NCBI GenBank assembly: GCA_028456385.1
Contig: JALNQF010000132.1
Coordinates: 57,108 to 121,107 of the forward strand
DNA: 64,000 nt
From: Ophiosphaerella korrae
Lineage: Eukaryota > Ascomycota > Dothideomycetes > Pleosporales > Phaeosphaeriaceae
Direction: 5' to 3'
Position numbers and translations under genes: made by a program. The notes beneath the pieces are model-generated. The model ran no database searches and was not told where the DNA came from. It was given only the letters and a program-made list of their open reading frames with translations. Positions within the stretch are counted from its first letter, which is position 1. The number at the start of each line of letters is the position of its first letter. Positions 41,602 to 53,401 of this stretch are shown here, in pieces.

Positions 41602-43557
41602 TCACTCATCTCCATCGTCCTCCTTCCTCTTGAATCGTTCCATATCCAGCCCCTTCTTCTTTGCATATCGTTCATTTACTACTTCGACCGGCTCCTGCCT
41701 CTCCCTCTTCAAAAGAGGCGTATAATGTCCCTTCGCACGCCCCAGATCACCACCATCGAACACCCTCGGACCCCCCTTCGCAATGCCCGCAACCTTCACT
41801 TCACTCTCATCCTCAGCATCTAGCGTCGCCGTCCCTTGTACCGCGATCTTATCAAGAAGCAGTGCAGACAGCGTCTCGTCGATTTTATTGCCCCGCCACA
41901 CTTCCCACACATCGTCGATAACACCGCCTCGTCCCCACTTGCCGCGCCCCATCGAACTCGGCCCACCGCCTTTCGCACTGCCCTTGCTCTTCGGCTCAAT
42001 GCCACCTTCGTCGCCGACGTACACCCACTGCAGCCGGTCTTCGTAGCCGGTCTGTCGGTCCTCGCTGCTCTGGACTTCGTGGTCGGCAGGAAATATGCAG
42101 TCCCAGAGCACGAGGGGCGCATCCGATGCCATTTCGTACTTTGGCCGCGTTGGGTTCGAGGATATGTCGAGGAGGTGTGGGATAATACTGGGGTCTTCGA
42201 GGCGCTGGCCTATGAGGAAGAGAACGGCGACTATGGAGCGGACTTGGTGCCACAGGAACGCTGAGCCATGCAGGACGAAGGCGTACATTTTCGGCGGTGA
42301 GGATGCTGGTGTGGGCGACCAGACGGCTGCGTGTGAGAGGAATTCAGGGACGGATAGGGGAGAGACTTCTTCGATGTCGGCGTGGAATATGCGGCGGTTA
42401 AAGTTGGTGAGTTGTTTTGATGCGTCGACTTTGCAGAAGTTGCGGAAATCGTGCAGGCCTTCGAGCGACTTGCAGCCGCGTTTCATGGCGTCAATGTCGA
42501 GCCAGCCTTCGCGCATGAGAGATTGTTTGTCGTCGGATGAAGTGGTGTTGTAGAGGCCGGTGGAACCGGGTACTGGCGCAAAGGATGGGTTCGTGAAGAA
42601 GTACTTGTACCGTCGCTCTTTGCAGGAGAAGCGTGCGCTGAAGTCTGGAGGTGGATTCGGACACCAGGCATAGACACGTATGTCTGGCGGAAGAACTCGA
42701 TTTAGTAATTGAATGTAGGCAAGTTCGTCGGTGAGGTCGTTGAATGGTTTGACGGGGACCTGTGGCTTGCTTTTGGTCGAAGTGACAGAAGATTGTTCAT
42801 CATGTCTGATATCATTATCCTCTGGATCTGGTGGCATTTGAGGACTTGGTAGAGGTTTGTTACTACGAACACGAACGCCAATGACCTGACCAAATGCGCT
42901 CACTCCTCGATCTGTCCTCCCACACTTAGAGTATTCGCACCCGTCCCAATTGACATCTGCACTTTCTCTATCCCAGGCTGCAAACTTCATTCGGTCTATC
43001 CTATCGTATTCTGTATTAATAGGCCCCGTTGGAATTGGGTTGATTAATCTTGTCTTCACCAGCGCTTTCCACAACTCCTCTTCGATCGTGGGCAATGGTG
43101 TAGAGTTGTTTTTATGATGTTCGAAGCCATTATATTTCTGACCAAGATATGCAAACTTCAACGCAATCAATCTTCTGTTGTACTTGGACGCGTCAAAGGC
43201 CTTTGGCGACGATTTGGGAGGTTTGCGATACGGCAACGTTTTCGAGCCAGTTATTGGTGGGGGCACCTGAAGAACTGTGGTGGTTGGAGGTGCAGACTCA
43301 GATATATTTGTAGTTGTAGTTGTTTCTTTATTTCCAATATGTTGCTCCAGCTCTTGTATTCGTGCAATCAATTGTTGTTGTGACCATGCTTCATACCCCC
43401 CCGCCATTGCCTTCCGACCGGGGTGCACCTCTCGCAGTCGTACACGTCGTGGAACTCTTGACAGTTTGTGGAAACTACGCTGGGAACAGAAGACTCTGTG
43501 CAGTGAGGATTGGAATTCTGGGTAAACATGGGACAGCTGGGTGGAAAATTGTTGCAT
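41602..43557 (-). CDS. DEG1: tRNA pseudouridine(38/39) synthase Deg1/Pus3
   Basis: A 651-codon frame without intron. The TruA-like core starts near residue 120 (LIALKFAYLGQKYNGF). The catalytic aspartate lies in KCGRTDRGVSAFGQV (about residue 217 of the long form). Further conserved blocks: DIRVYAWCPNPPPDFSARF, CKERRYKYFF, HDFRNFCKVD and SAFLWHQVRSIVAVLFLIGQ. The enzyme modifies positions 38 and 39 in the anticodon stem of many tRNAs. Two start codons are possible: ATG 43557, giving a 50-residue basic, serine-rich leader (RSFHKLSRVPRRVRLREV), and ATG 43407 (MAGGYEAWSQQQL), where the protein normally begins with a short coiled coil. The long form would look like a mitochondrial presequence. 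The C-terminus ends in an acidic/basic tail (RFKRKEDDGDE). Confidence 0.94.
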   Translation of the reverse strand: MQQFSTQLSHVYPEFQSSLHRVFCSQRSFHKLSRVPRRVRLREVHPGRKAMAGGYEAWSQQQLIARIQELEQHIGNKETTTTTNISESAPPTTTVLQVPPPITGSKTLPYRKPPKSSPKAFDASKYNRRLIALKFAYLGQKYNGFEHHKNNSTPLPTIEEELWKALVKTRLINPIPTGPINTEYDRIDRMKFAAWDRESADVNWDGCEYSKCGRTDRGVSAFGQVIGVRVRSNKPLPSPQMPPDPEDNDIRHDEQSSVTSTKSKPQVPVKPFNDLTDELAYIQLLNRVLPPDIRVYAWCPNPPPDFSARFSCKERRYKYFFTNPSFAPVPGSTGLYNTTSSDDKQSLMREGWLDIDAMKRGCKSLEGLHDFRNFCKVDASKQLTNFNRRIFHADIEEVSPLSVPEFLSHAAVWSPTPASSPPKMYAFVLHGSAFLWHQVRSIVAVLFLIGQRLEDPSIIPHLLDISSNPTRPKYEMASDAPLVLWDCIFPADHEVQSSEDRQTGYEDRLQWVYVGDEGGIEPKSKGSAKGGGPSSMGRGKWGRGGVIDDVWEVWRGNKIDETLSALLLDKIAVQGTATLDAEDESEVKVAGIAKGGPRVFDGGDLGRAKGHYTPLLKRERQEPVEVVNERYAKKKGLDMERFKRKEDDGDE

Positions 43558-44176
43558 TCTCTGTTCAGAGTTATGATGACTCTCGCGACTTTTCTGCAGC
43601 CTGACGTCCAGGGTCCACCCGGCTAACCGACTGGAGACTAGGCCGAACGCTACCCCAGGCGCACCGGTTCATACTAATGATGATTGATTGCCACTAAAGA
43701 CTCGTCCTTTTACAGACCACGCTCAATATGGCATAGATACGAGCAAAGCCTCCCAAATTCATGAATTAGCACTTTCTAGATACGCCATTTGCATCTGCTG
43801 CGCCACCTTTTGGGCGGGGACCCTGACGCCTCCACCATTCACGCCGTTCAGCTCTGGCACGTAAACAGGTAAATCTTTCGTGTGCGCATGCCCGAACCAT
43901 TGTTTTACTACTTCCGCATTCGATCTATTGGTTTGGCGTTGGTCTATGCAGGTACATTCGCTTGATACACCTTAATACGATTAGCTGAGAAGGATAGGCT
44001 GCCATTCTGCGACAAGGCACCCATCGTGACCAGGCCCCAGGGCCATATTTCAATTCAACCATTTCCTGCTCTTGTCTCATACATACCATCTTTCTTTGGC
44101 GATACTCATTGTCAACCTCTTTCTCATAAAGCATTATCTCAGATTTGAATCCTATTGTTGCCGTTATCAGAGCATC
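43558..44176. promoter_or_regulatory. Divergent promoter, DEG1 / VIT-vWA gene
   Basis: 619 bp between the long-form start of DEG1 and the ATG of the VIT/vWA gene. The plus-strand frame is open back to 44072, but the extension lacks an ATG and reads like leader. No other gene. Confidence 0.5.
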
Positions 44177-47100
44177 ATGTCCATGTTTGGCTCCTACACA
44201 CACCATTTCTGCGGACTGTATTACAACATCACCGAACATGGGCAACTCCTCAAGACATATCTCCCCCAGGTCGAGCTTCAAGCACATGCTACCATCCTAT
44301 CCACCACATCCCGGACAGTATTAACACAGACTTTCATCAACCCATCAACAGAAAAGGGCATACGAGAGGTCCGGTACACATTTCCATTATACGATGGGGT
44401 AAGTGTAGTTGGGTTCAAGTGTCATGTCGGTGGCCGTTTGATCATTGGCGAAGTGAAAGAGAAGGAAAAAGCACGGGCTGTGTTTAAAGAGGCTGTTGCG
44501 AAAGGCCAGACAGCAGGTTTATTGGAGCAGCTCCCAGAGGCTTCCGATGTTTTCACAACCACTGTCGGTAACATACCACCTTCAGCAAAAGTCATTATCG
44601 AGATCACCTACCTTGGTGAGCTGAAGCACGATATGGAAGTCGATGGCATTCGTTTCACCATCCCAAACATTATATGTCCTCGTTATGGTAGTATCTCTGG
44701 ACAGTATCAGTCTTTGCCCGCTCCAAATGCTGTCGGCAGCAGCATTTCCATCACCGTTGATGCTGAAATGGCGGAAGGTTCTTTCATTCAGAAGGTCCAG
44801 TCGCCATCTCACCCCATCTCAATGACTATGGGCACAACGTCTCTCGCACCAAATGCAGAACCTACAATGACGAAAGCCTCGGCTACTCTTACGCTTGGGA
44901 AAGCAGAGCTCGATAAAGACTTTGTTTTGCAAGTCGTTACAAAGCACACAGGCATACCTCGAGCAATTCTGGAGACTCATCCCACGCTCCCAAACCACCG
45001 AGCCCTCTTGACAACGCTGGTACCAAAATTTTCGTTGCCTCCAGAAAAGCCGGAGCTTGTCTTTGTTTGTGACCGTAGCGGTAGTATGGGTGGTCCGAGG
45101 ATTACGCTAGTCATTGAAGCACTTAAGGTGTTTCTGAAGTCGCTACCTGTTGGTATCAAGTTCAACATTTGTTCTTTCGGCTCATCATACTCATTTCTCT
45201 GGAAAAAGAGCGTTACATACAGCCAACAGACGCTTGACGAAGCGATTCAACATGCGCAGAGTTTCGCCGCTGATTACGGTGGAACAGAAATGTTGATGCC
45301 TTTGAAAGCTACAATCGAGCAAAGGTACAATGATATGCCACTTGACGTAATGCTTTTGACAGATGGGGAAATATGGGACCAGGAGGCTCTTTTCAGCTAC
45401 CTCAACCAGTCTGTTAAAGAGAGCAAATCGCCTATTCGGCTATTCACCCTTGGTATCGGCAATGGCGTTTCGCATGCGCTAATTGAGGGTGTTGCCAAGG
45501 CAGGCAATGGATTTTCACAGACCGTTGGAGAGGGCGAGAAAATGGATACTAAGGTTGTCAGGATGCTGAAGGGTGCATTATCACCCCACGTGAATGATTA
45601 CACATTGGAAGTTAAGTATAGTAAAAGCGCAACAACGGTTGAAGAAGACGATGATTTCGAGCTTGTCGAAAAGGTTGCCGATAGCCTCAAAGTGAAGTTG
45701 GACTTGAGCAAGGAGGAGAAAAAGGCAGAGAAGGTATGTTATTGATTCTAATTACTACAAGATGTATTGCTGACTTTCTCCAGCCAAAACCTATCTCGCT
45801 CTTTGATACTTCTGTTGATCCAGATGCTGAAAATCCTCCCGCATATGATGAGACTGGCGAAGGACGATATGCGCACTTACCTAGCATCGCCACTCCAAAG
45901 ATCATCCAAGCACCTCAGGACATACCATCACTCTTCGCCTTCAATCGAACGACCGCATACCTACTTATCGGTCCTGACGCGCCAGCAGCCACACCAAAGT
46001 CGGTCGTCCTCCGTGGCACGAGTGATCATGGGCCTCTTGAACTTGAGATACCCATACAAATCCTTGATACACCGGGTGAAACAATTCATCAGCTGGCGGC
46101 AAAGAAAGCCATTTCAGAGCTCGAGCAAGGGCGCGGTTGGCTACCCGAAGCCAAAGATGAAACTGGGTCACTGATCAAGACCAAGTTCGAAGGACGATTT
46201 GATGACATGGTCGAGCGTGAAGCCGTACGATTAGGAGTGCAGTTCCAAGTCGGTGGTAAATGGTGCTCTTTTGTCGCCGTCGAATCAGATAAGCGGTCCA
46301 ACGAAGTGAAGGGAGAAAAGAAAGCTGAAAGCTGGGAATGGCTTGAGGATGAAACTCAAGCCAGTGCCGCAGAATTCTCCTGTGAGTCATTTGATCTTTC
46401 CTTTGGGTCTGCGGCTATCGATCCTTCTTCCTTCGACTTCGACAGTTTCCTTGGCAACGCAGCTGAAGATGCGACTATGACTGCTTATTCCTATCCTGCT
46501 GATGACTTGGGTTTCTGGTCTGAGGAGGAAAGAGAGTATACGGAGGGCGATGAAGAGAATATGTATAAAGATGCAGAAGATGTGCACAATGCCGCTCAAC
46601 GACTAAGGCTTTTGAATCAAGAAGCTGAGATGGAAACCGATCAGCAAAACAAATTACTTGGTTCTATTGCTTCTGAAGGGGGAATTGATAGAGGCGAAAT
46701 TTCTTTGAAAAGAAATCGACTAGCTCTCTTGACTGACAATGATTCAACAGATTCAACAGCGGCTTTGCACCAAGACCAAGGATATGGCGGTACGATCTCT
46801 TGCGCCGTTTCGCCACCAAAGAAACGACTGGGCTCGGCTTTCGGTAACCTCTTTGCAAGTCGCAAAGCAGTCCCCACTACTGCTTTTGGCGCAAGCGCCG
46901 CTTCTCTTTCTCGTTCTTCTTCTGGTCCCGGTGCCCCCACGAACCTTTTCGGCGGATCTAGCAGTCCTATCGAATTCCACCGAAATAGTAATCCGCAGCA
47001 GCAACAACCAGCCAGTGCCACTGCGTTTTCGACAAATGCTCAAGCTCTACAAAATTACCAGTCATCGTTGATGGTTCTCAATCAAGAAAATAAGAGCCGA

Positions 47101-47781
47101 AAACAGATGATGCCGAGTCCTAACCAGTCTTTTGGCCCAGCACCTAGCTCACTCTTTGGTGCTCCTCCAGTACCGCGAGGGGCACCACTTCCAATGGCTT
47201 CCCTTTCCCCTCAACTATTCGGTAACACAGTGGCCTCGTCGCTGAGTTCCGTTCCATCAGCAGCCGACTATAATCCTCAACCTCCTGGTGCTTCCCCACC
47301 CCTCAGTACACAGTCGTCATTATTCGGCTCCGTCCCGCCCCCAGCCCCGGCTGCTAAGAAAATGTCTAGGAAGTCTGTAAAAGGTTTGAGCTTTTTCAGT
47401 ACCTCATCATCATCCAGTAGTGCATCAGCTCCTCCTGCTTCCTCTGCTGCTGCTCCATCAAATACCCCGAAGACTCCGGAAGATCTTACACATCACCTTA
47501 TTTCGCTTCAAACGTTCGAAGGCTTTTGGACACTCTCTCCGGCACTTCTGAAATCTCTTCAAGTTGGGGAAGCCGTGGTTCAAAATGATTGTGCGAATGC
47601 TGGGGTGGACGTTACGGTCTTTGTTACCGCGCTTGTAGTTGCAATGTTTGAACAGAAATTGAAGGCATTTGAGGGAAGTTGGGAACTTGTTGTTGAGAAG
47701 GCGAAGGGTTGGTTAGGAGAGCAGGGAGTGGACGATGTGGAAGGGTTAGTGGTAAAGGCTGGAAAATTGGTCAATGTTTAA
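44177..47781 (+). CDS. VIT and von Willebrand A domain protein with FG-motif region
   Basis: Two exons, 44177-45733 and 45784-47781, around a 50-bp intron (aag|gtatgt ... ctccag|cca); 1,184 residues. Residues 1-130 form a vault/inter-alpha-trypsin (VIT) domain (TQTFINPSTEKGIREVRYTF; FPLYDGVSVVGF; EKARAVFKEAVAKG). A vWA domain at about 290-460 keeps the MIDAS residues: DRSGSM (about 299), GGTEM and LLTDGE. After an acidic/coil segment, about 860-1060 is Ser/Pro-rich with repeated FG words (GSAFGNLFA, TTAFGA, NLFGG, SSLFGA, QLFGN, SSLFGS). The C-terminal 100 residues (ISLQTFEGFWTLSPALLKSL) form the helical domain common to VWA5A/PARP4-like proteins. Cytoplasmic; function of fungal members is unknown. 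Start chosen at MSMFGSY; MFGSY two codons later is equally possible. Confidence 0.93.
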
Positions 47782-48183
47782 AAGTATTGTGGTCCTGGTT
47801 TTACACGACAACGAAATGGCATGAAAAATGGTGAGCAGGATGTTACAGCTCTCTAACAGTTTACTAAATTGATGATATACTCTTGCAGAGGCACAGTACA
47901 GTATCTTGATATGCCGAATGAGGACTGCCTTTTGCTTAATATTTTGTGTTTTTCCTTGGTGATAGAAAGAATCAAAAACATTATAATCTAGTGTCCTGTG
48001 ATAAAATTATACAAAAAAAAAATTTGTAGTGTATGAACAGTCCGAACTGCGGCGAGTGTCGTTATAGCAGGCGGAGCATTACACACACGCTAGCCCGGAC
48101 AGAATAACCTCACGGCAGGAAGTGCTCATGCACCTCGACTACAATTGGCACTGCGCCTGCGCACGATTTCGAATTCTGTGCAA
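47782..48183. other. Intergenic gap
   Basis: About 400 AT-rich bases with a 9-A run near 48015. 3' region of the VIT/vWA gene and former promoter of the AIM9-like pseudogene. Confidence 0.5.
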
Positions 48184-49960
48184 ATGAGCTGCTTCCGCCA
48201 ACAGCTCTTCAAATTGTCTCAGTCCGCCCAGTCCTGGGCTCAACCAACTTCGCTTTCCTTGTCGTATCCTCAACAGTACACGACGTCTTTGCAACATGGC
48301 AAGCTTCTTCAAGACTGCTATGTGAAGCAATTTTACAAATACACTTCGGGCCGATGGCTCTGGAATGAGAAGTACCAGCGTGCTCGCCGTTACATGAAGT
48401 TCGACTTGCCGGGGCTCCTCAACGTCTCAGCGCAAGCGGTTGGAGCCCGCTCTTGCGTCAAAGTTGAAAAATTGCTGGAAGGAAATTTCAACAAGATTTT
48501 CTTGATTACTATAGATGATGATCAAGACTTAATAGCCAAACCTCCAAACCCAAATTCTAGATGGCCGCACTTTACAACAGCCAGTGAAGTTGCCACCATG
48601 GACTATGTATGAGCTCCTCGACCCATTGCATCTGCTCGTCGTTGGCATGAATCAATTTTGCAGGTTCGAAATGCGCTTGATATTCCAGCGCCCCGGGTAT
48701 ATGGCTGGACTGATAACCCTTGTAAAGCAGAGTACATCTTAATGGAACGCAGTAGAGGGGTAGAATTGGGCAAGTTATGGCATAATATGGCTTGGGAAGA
48801 TAGGCTTGAAGTTGTCAAGACCTTAGTTTGTTATGAAAAAGCCTTTGTTTCTGTCAATCTTCCCATGTATAGGAGCCTATATTATGCGAACGATCTCCCT
48901 AACCTAAGCTAAAGTCAATTTCTTGACCCTGTCAATATGATAAAGGATAAGGGTTTGTAGTTGATCTGACAACTAATTGAGCGCTCTTTGGCCAAGGAAG
49001 ATACTCTGTCGAAGTAAATCGGGGACCTTGTTAGTTCCTTTGTCTTCGCTGATATGCTCGCCCCAAGCTAATTAGATGACAGGGCCTTCAATAAATGAAT
49101 TTGTACACTCCCGTACCGCCCGTGAGCTAGGATGCATTGATAGGCTCTCATCATATCCTGACCAACAAGTGTTTTTTGATGGCCCTAACTAATACCGTCC
49201 GACTAAAGCCTTGAAGGTCGGGGTCCTCCAGAATTATTTGTAAGTTGCAACTCAAATTCTACCCAAAGATGTCAACTCATCAAAGCTGACCCTATGGCAC
49301 TCCGATTTGCATAGTGATAATATTTTTATTGACCCTTCTCAGCTAACAAAGATACTAAATATCATCGACGGGCAAGCAGTCAATCTTTCACCGCTTTTCT
49401 TTCAAGCACGCCATCCCTCTCTTATCGAGTTTGAAGGGCTAATACCAAAAGTTTTTAAGCCTATAATATTGCCCCATGATTTTGATAATATGAGCAAAGA
49501 GAAGAAAGTTCAAGCTAAGAATCTCCGTGCTGCTCAGTCTCTTTATAAACTGAATGAGATCCTCATGCTCAAGCAATGTCCAGAGACTGTCCGTGCGCTA
49601 CGATTTCGAGATTCCTTGCCTGGTCAAATAAGTGGCTTAGCAAGCTCAGTTTTCAGCGATGGAGAGCCGGTTCTCTAGGGAACGCTCATTCGACTTCAAG
49701 ATGAGTGAGACACATGGACTGGCTCTTCTGAACCATGCCCCTTTTCTTTCTCTCCTGAGGATAGGAAATAGCAGCAGCGTCTCGAGGCAAGTTGGAACGA
49801 AGGTGTCGAGTGCATACCAAGGCTGGGACGGTTGGGTCAATTGTGACAAATACCCTGTGTATAAGGAGCAATTAACACAATGCCGCGAGAATTCCCTTGA
49901 TCGCTACGCGAAGAAGAGAGGAGCCAATGGATCCAAGCTTGGCCGTTTCAAGACAAAACA
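48184..49960 (+). pseudogene. Decayed AIM9-like (aminoglycoside phosphotransferase-fold) gene
   Basis: The 5' part is still open: exon 48184-48606 (MSCFRQQLFKL ... FTTASEVATMDY), a 57-bp intron (gtatga ... ttgcag), then exon 48664-48912 (VRNALDIPAPRVYGW; EYILMERSRGVELGKLWH). At 48910 a TAA interrupts the family sequence. Homology continues in other frames with several more stops: FVVDLTT (about 48955), DQQVFFDGPN, then WHSDLHSDNIFIDP (49290-49330), where the catalytic-loop Asp remains but IIDWQ has become IIDGQ. A long open piece (AVNLSPLFFQARHPSLIEFE; LPGQISGLASSVFSDGEPVL) ends at a TAG at 49676, after which GTLIRLQDE and CPFSFSPEDR are readable with further stops. Most lesions look like C-to-T or G-to-A changes. 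Intact relatives are mitochondrial (AIM9) or APH-fold proteins of about 500-600 residues. No functional protein is expected. Confidence 0.9.
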
Positions 49961-52900
49961 TATTTGCCAACTCCTTTGTAAACTTACATTTATATAAGCG
50001 CATGCTATGTCTGACCACACCTATCTGTTACAATTGACCATCATGGATTTCCCACACTGAGCGCTCGTGTCAGCCTAGTTTACGTAAAAGCGCAAACTAC
50101 CCAGGCTTACATGTTGGCTATTTGGCCGCACACACGACTCGGCTGCAGTAGTTCCACGCACAGATAGGGGGAGGACTTGGCATAGCTAACATACGAAGCC
50201 GCAAGCGATCTTCAGCGGCTGTTCATATCGAGAGTCGAGACAAGGGAACATTGTTAGAAGATGAAGTGGTTCAAGGCGTTCGGTGGATTTCCGTGGCCAC
50301 TAATTCGTAGGTACATGGGTGCTCGGCGACATCCGTTTGGAACAAGGCCATAAATTCCTCTACAATATTACCCTTTGACAGTATCGTGCCTTTTGTGCCT
50401 TTCCGATCCAAACTATTGAACTGGAATTCAATTTCACACCAAGTAGATGTTCCTACGAGGACTTCAAGCCATTGCATTTGCTCTTGGAGCATGGAGGTAC
50501 TAGGACAAATCTAGCTAAACAAGACATTTTAAAGCAGCTGGAAGCCTAGTGCATGGACCCCGGCTTTTGACACGGAACAATACGAGCGCCACTACCGGTG
50601 CCTTCTCCGAATCCTGAATCTAGGCATGTGCAATTGACCTGAACGGTAGCTCCAGTGCCACATCGACATACAGGAATGTCAGCCCGTCGGCTCCTCGCTT
50701 CTGGAAGACCACTAGAAGCATGAAAAACCGCTAAATTGATTTGAAAGCGCAAATCGGTCGAAGCAGAGAGGATGCGCAAACGCACACTCTTTTGTACGCG
50801 GTCTGGGCGTTTCGGGTCGAAGCTCTCTACCCCAGCTGCAAAATCAAGATTTCAATTAACGGCTGCGGTTTTGGCATTGGACCTAATTAGTTGCGCTTCC
50901 TTCCTTTGTGCCTTGCCCGACAACCCAAAAAAAAAACGCACTGCTGCATGGAAGCGTATTCGTGCCGTTAATATCGTTCGATGCATACGTGTACGGCATG
51001 CACATAGTACGCCTTGTAGTTTTAATAGGCGAACGAAGCCCTCGAGGAACGCCTCCAAGTATGTAGATCATCTCGAGCCTGTGTCATTGACGTGCGTTGT
51101 CGATCACAAGGTTTGGTGTGGGGCCCCGCATCATTTACCGGCTGGCGGGGGCCTTCTGCTTTTTTGCTTTTTTGCTTTTTTGCTTTTGATGGAGCGCAGG
51201 GCAAAAAACACACGTTCTCGATGGCGTGTTGGCGCCTGCCCATCGGGTTTGCAGCGTGGCTGAACCCATGAATGAGGCAGCATGACATTTCGGCCTTGGA
51301 CCTGTTGAAATCTCCGAAGTGGCTTTCACTAAGACATTTTTGCCCACTGCCGCATCGAATCCGCCGTCTTTTTTATAGTCCTTTTACTTGGCCCACGGCA
51401 TATGCATCACGCTATACCTAAGGAAAACCATCAAATTTCTGACAGAAGTCTAATAATTTAGAGTATTCCGGATGCCAGGTACACCATTGGTCCTTTAACC
51501 ATCAAACAATCCAAGTTGTCGCTATGCCATTTCCGGAGGACTGTACAACATCGGACTTCAGGACTGTTCTGCTTGCATCGGGGTTTACTAGTCAAGCGCG
51601 TGGGAAGCTTTAGTTGGTGGATGCTTCCCGATCGCATTATGTCTGCACTAGCTTAGTTAGAAGAGCGACCATGGGCATTAGAGGAGTATTCTGGGGCTTT
51701 GCATTGACCTTTTGCATGCTGGCAACCATTTCAATCGATGATATCGGCCAGAGAGACCTTGGAGTCAATTCTCATCAGCGCCCAGCAACTGGCATACCTC
51801 CTGGTGTACCGTTCCGGAGAACAGCCTAATTATTCTTAGATTTGATCACGGCGGCATGGCCATATTCGTCATACCCAAGTGTCCGTTTTATGGTTCGGGA
51901 TGATAAGATTAGGTTTATCTACCTGCCGTCATCCCACGCCTCAGCCTAAACAACCACAAATATTGCAAGCATATGCAAAAGTAGCGAAACGAAAACCGTG
52001 TTCATGAACACCAAGATTAAGGGGTGCGACATTGATTGCATCACACTGCACACCTGCTCCTGTTCGTCAGGAGGATGAAACCGTGCTTTCGGAATATCTT
52101 AATGTACCATGTTTGCGCCTCCCAATGACAGCGAGGCGGCAGATTTTAAGTTCGGTAACAGGCAGGGACTTAACTTTGTTTCCTAAAAAAAAAAGGCAAA
52201 TAAATGTAGGGGTATGGTTTGGTCGGATTGTGCATATTTGTTTCTGGCTCCGTCCATAGGTAAGAGTGACATTGCCTGAAGACTGGAGTGCAAGTTCTTT
52301 CCATAGAGGTTGGTTCTTCTGTGTTGGCGAGGTTGCGTTCCTTCTCTGCGGTATGGCTTGCATTGCAGATTTGGTCCTTTGTGCTAATTCTAGAACATGG
52401 TTCCAATGGAAATATTGGTAACACGAGGCCGCTGTTGTCAGCGAGAGAAGTCGTAAGATTCACGTGACTTGGAGGTCGGAAGATGCATGGAGCTGGTGAT
52501 CCTAACGAGTTAGTATGCCATGCCCATGACCCAAGGGCAGCCCTGTTTTGCATTCCCAGTTGAGCAACTTCAGTTGATAACTTGGCAGTTAACCTCCGAA
52601 ACGTTACTGTGGAAATGCTTGTGTTGGCATTGGCAAACGTGAATTGCGACGAAGCGGGTTAGCGACGCTATTGCTGCGTGCTAGCGTGACGTCAATTTCT
52701 GGCCTCGCTTGCTCAGCTTTCGTTCGTGCCCACAACCGTGATACGTCCTGCTCACCGACACGACGCTGAGACTCTGTGTCGCAACTCGCCAGCGCGGCAG
52801 GCAAATGAGGCAAATGAGGCACAGCACCGCCCTCTTACGAGTACGCCTCTTGATCAGGTAGACTTGCATGAGGGCAACAAGATGCATGTTTACACAAATG

Positions 52901-53401
52901 GAACAGTCTCTAACTCCAACCAGAGGGACCCCTCTAGCCGGGGGATTCACCGCTCGACGCATTCTGAACATTCCACTTTTCCGCGCGTAAAGCCTTGTAT
53001 TAGCATGGGCCAATGTTAGACTCCCACGCGGGCGCGCCACTGTTATGGAACAACTTGGCGCAGGCATCATGTGGGAGAAGATAAGCCTCGCTTGAGCTGG
53101 AGGATCTGCCTTTCAGCTAGGCAGATTGAGGACTCGATGTCGCTAGGCCTGGTCGCCCTCACCTGCTTTCCTTCCTTCTCACCTGTCACCTTATTTCATC
53201 TTGTGTTCTCGGATTTTCGCGCTTGTTCGTCCAAAACCTTCCGTCTTCAACCTGCGCGTCGTTTTTGGGTGAATGCGCCTTGAACTCGATTCCGAAGTGC
53301 ACTATGTGCCGGCGGCAGACATATCAGACGAACTCCAAGCAGCCTGACGGATACCTTGCAGCAACGTAATAGTTACACGACCTCTCGCTCTCGATCCTAC
53401 C
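49961..53401. other. 3.4-kb gene-free interval
   Basis: No domain-bearing frame on either strand; the longest frames (about 160 codons) start at non-ATG codons or lack similarity. It contains a short tandem repeat at 51158-51187 (gc plus six t), 9- to 10-A runs near 50928 and 52188, and ordinary base composition. It may be decayed sequence continuing from the neighbouring pseudogene. The promoter of the rhodopsin-domain gene is in the last few hundred bases. Confidence 0.5.
51158..51187. repeat. Short 8-bp tandem repeat (GCTTTTTT)
   Basis: Three full units and a partial fourth, directly repeated, in intergenic DNA. Confidence 0.85.
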
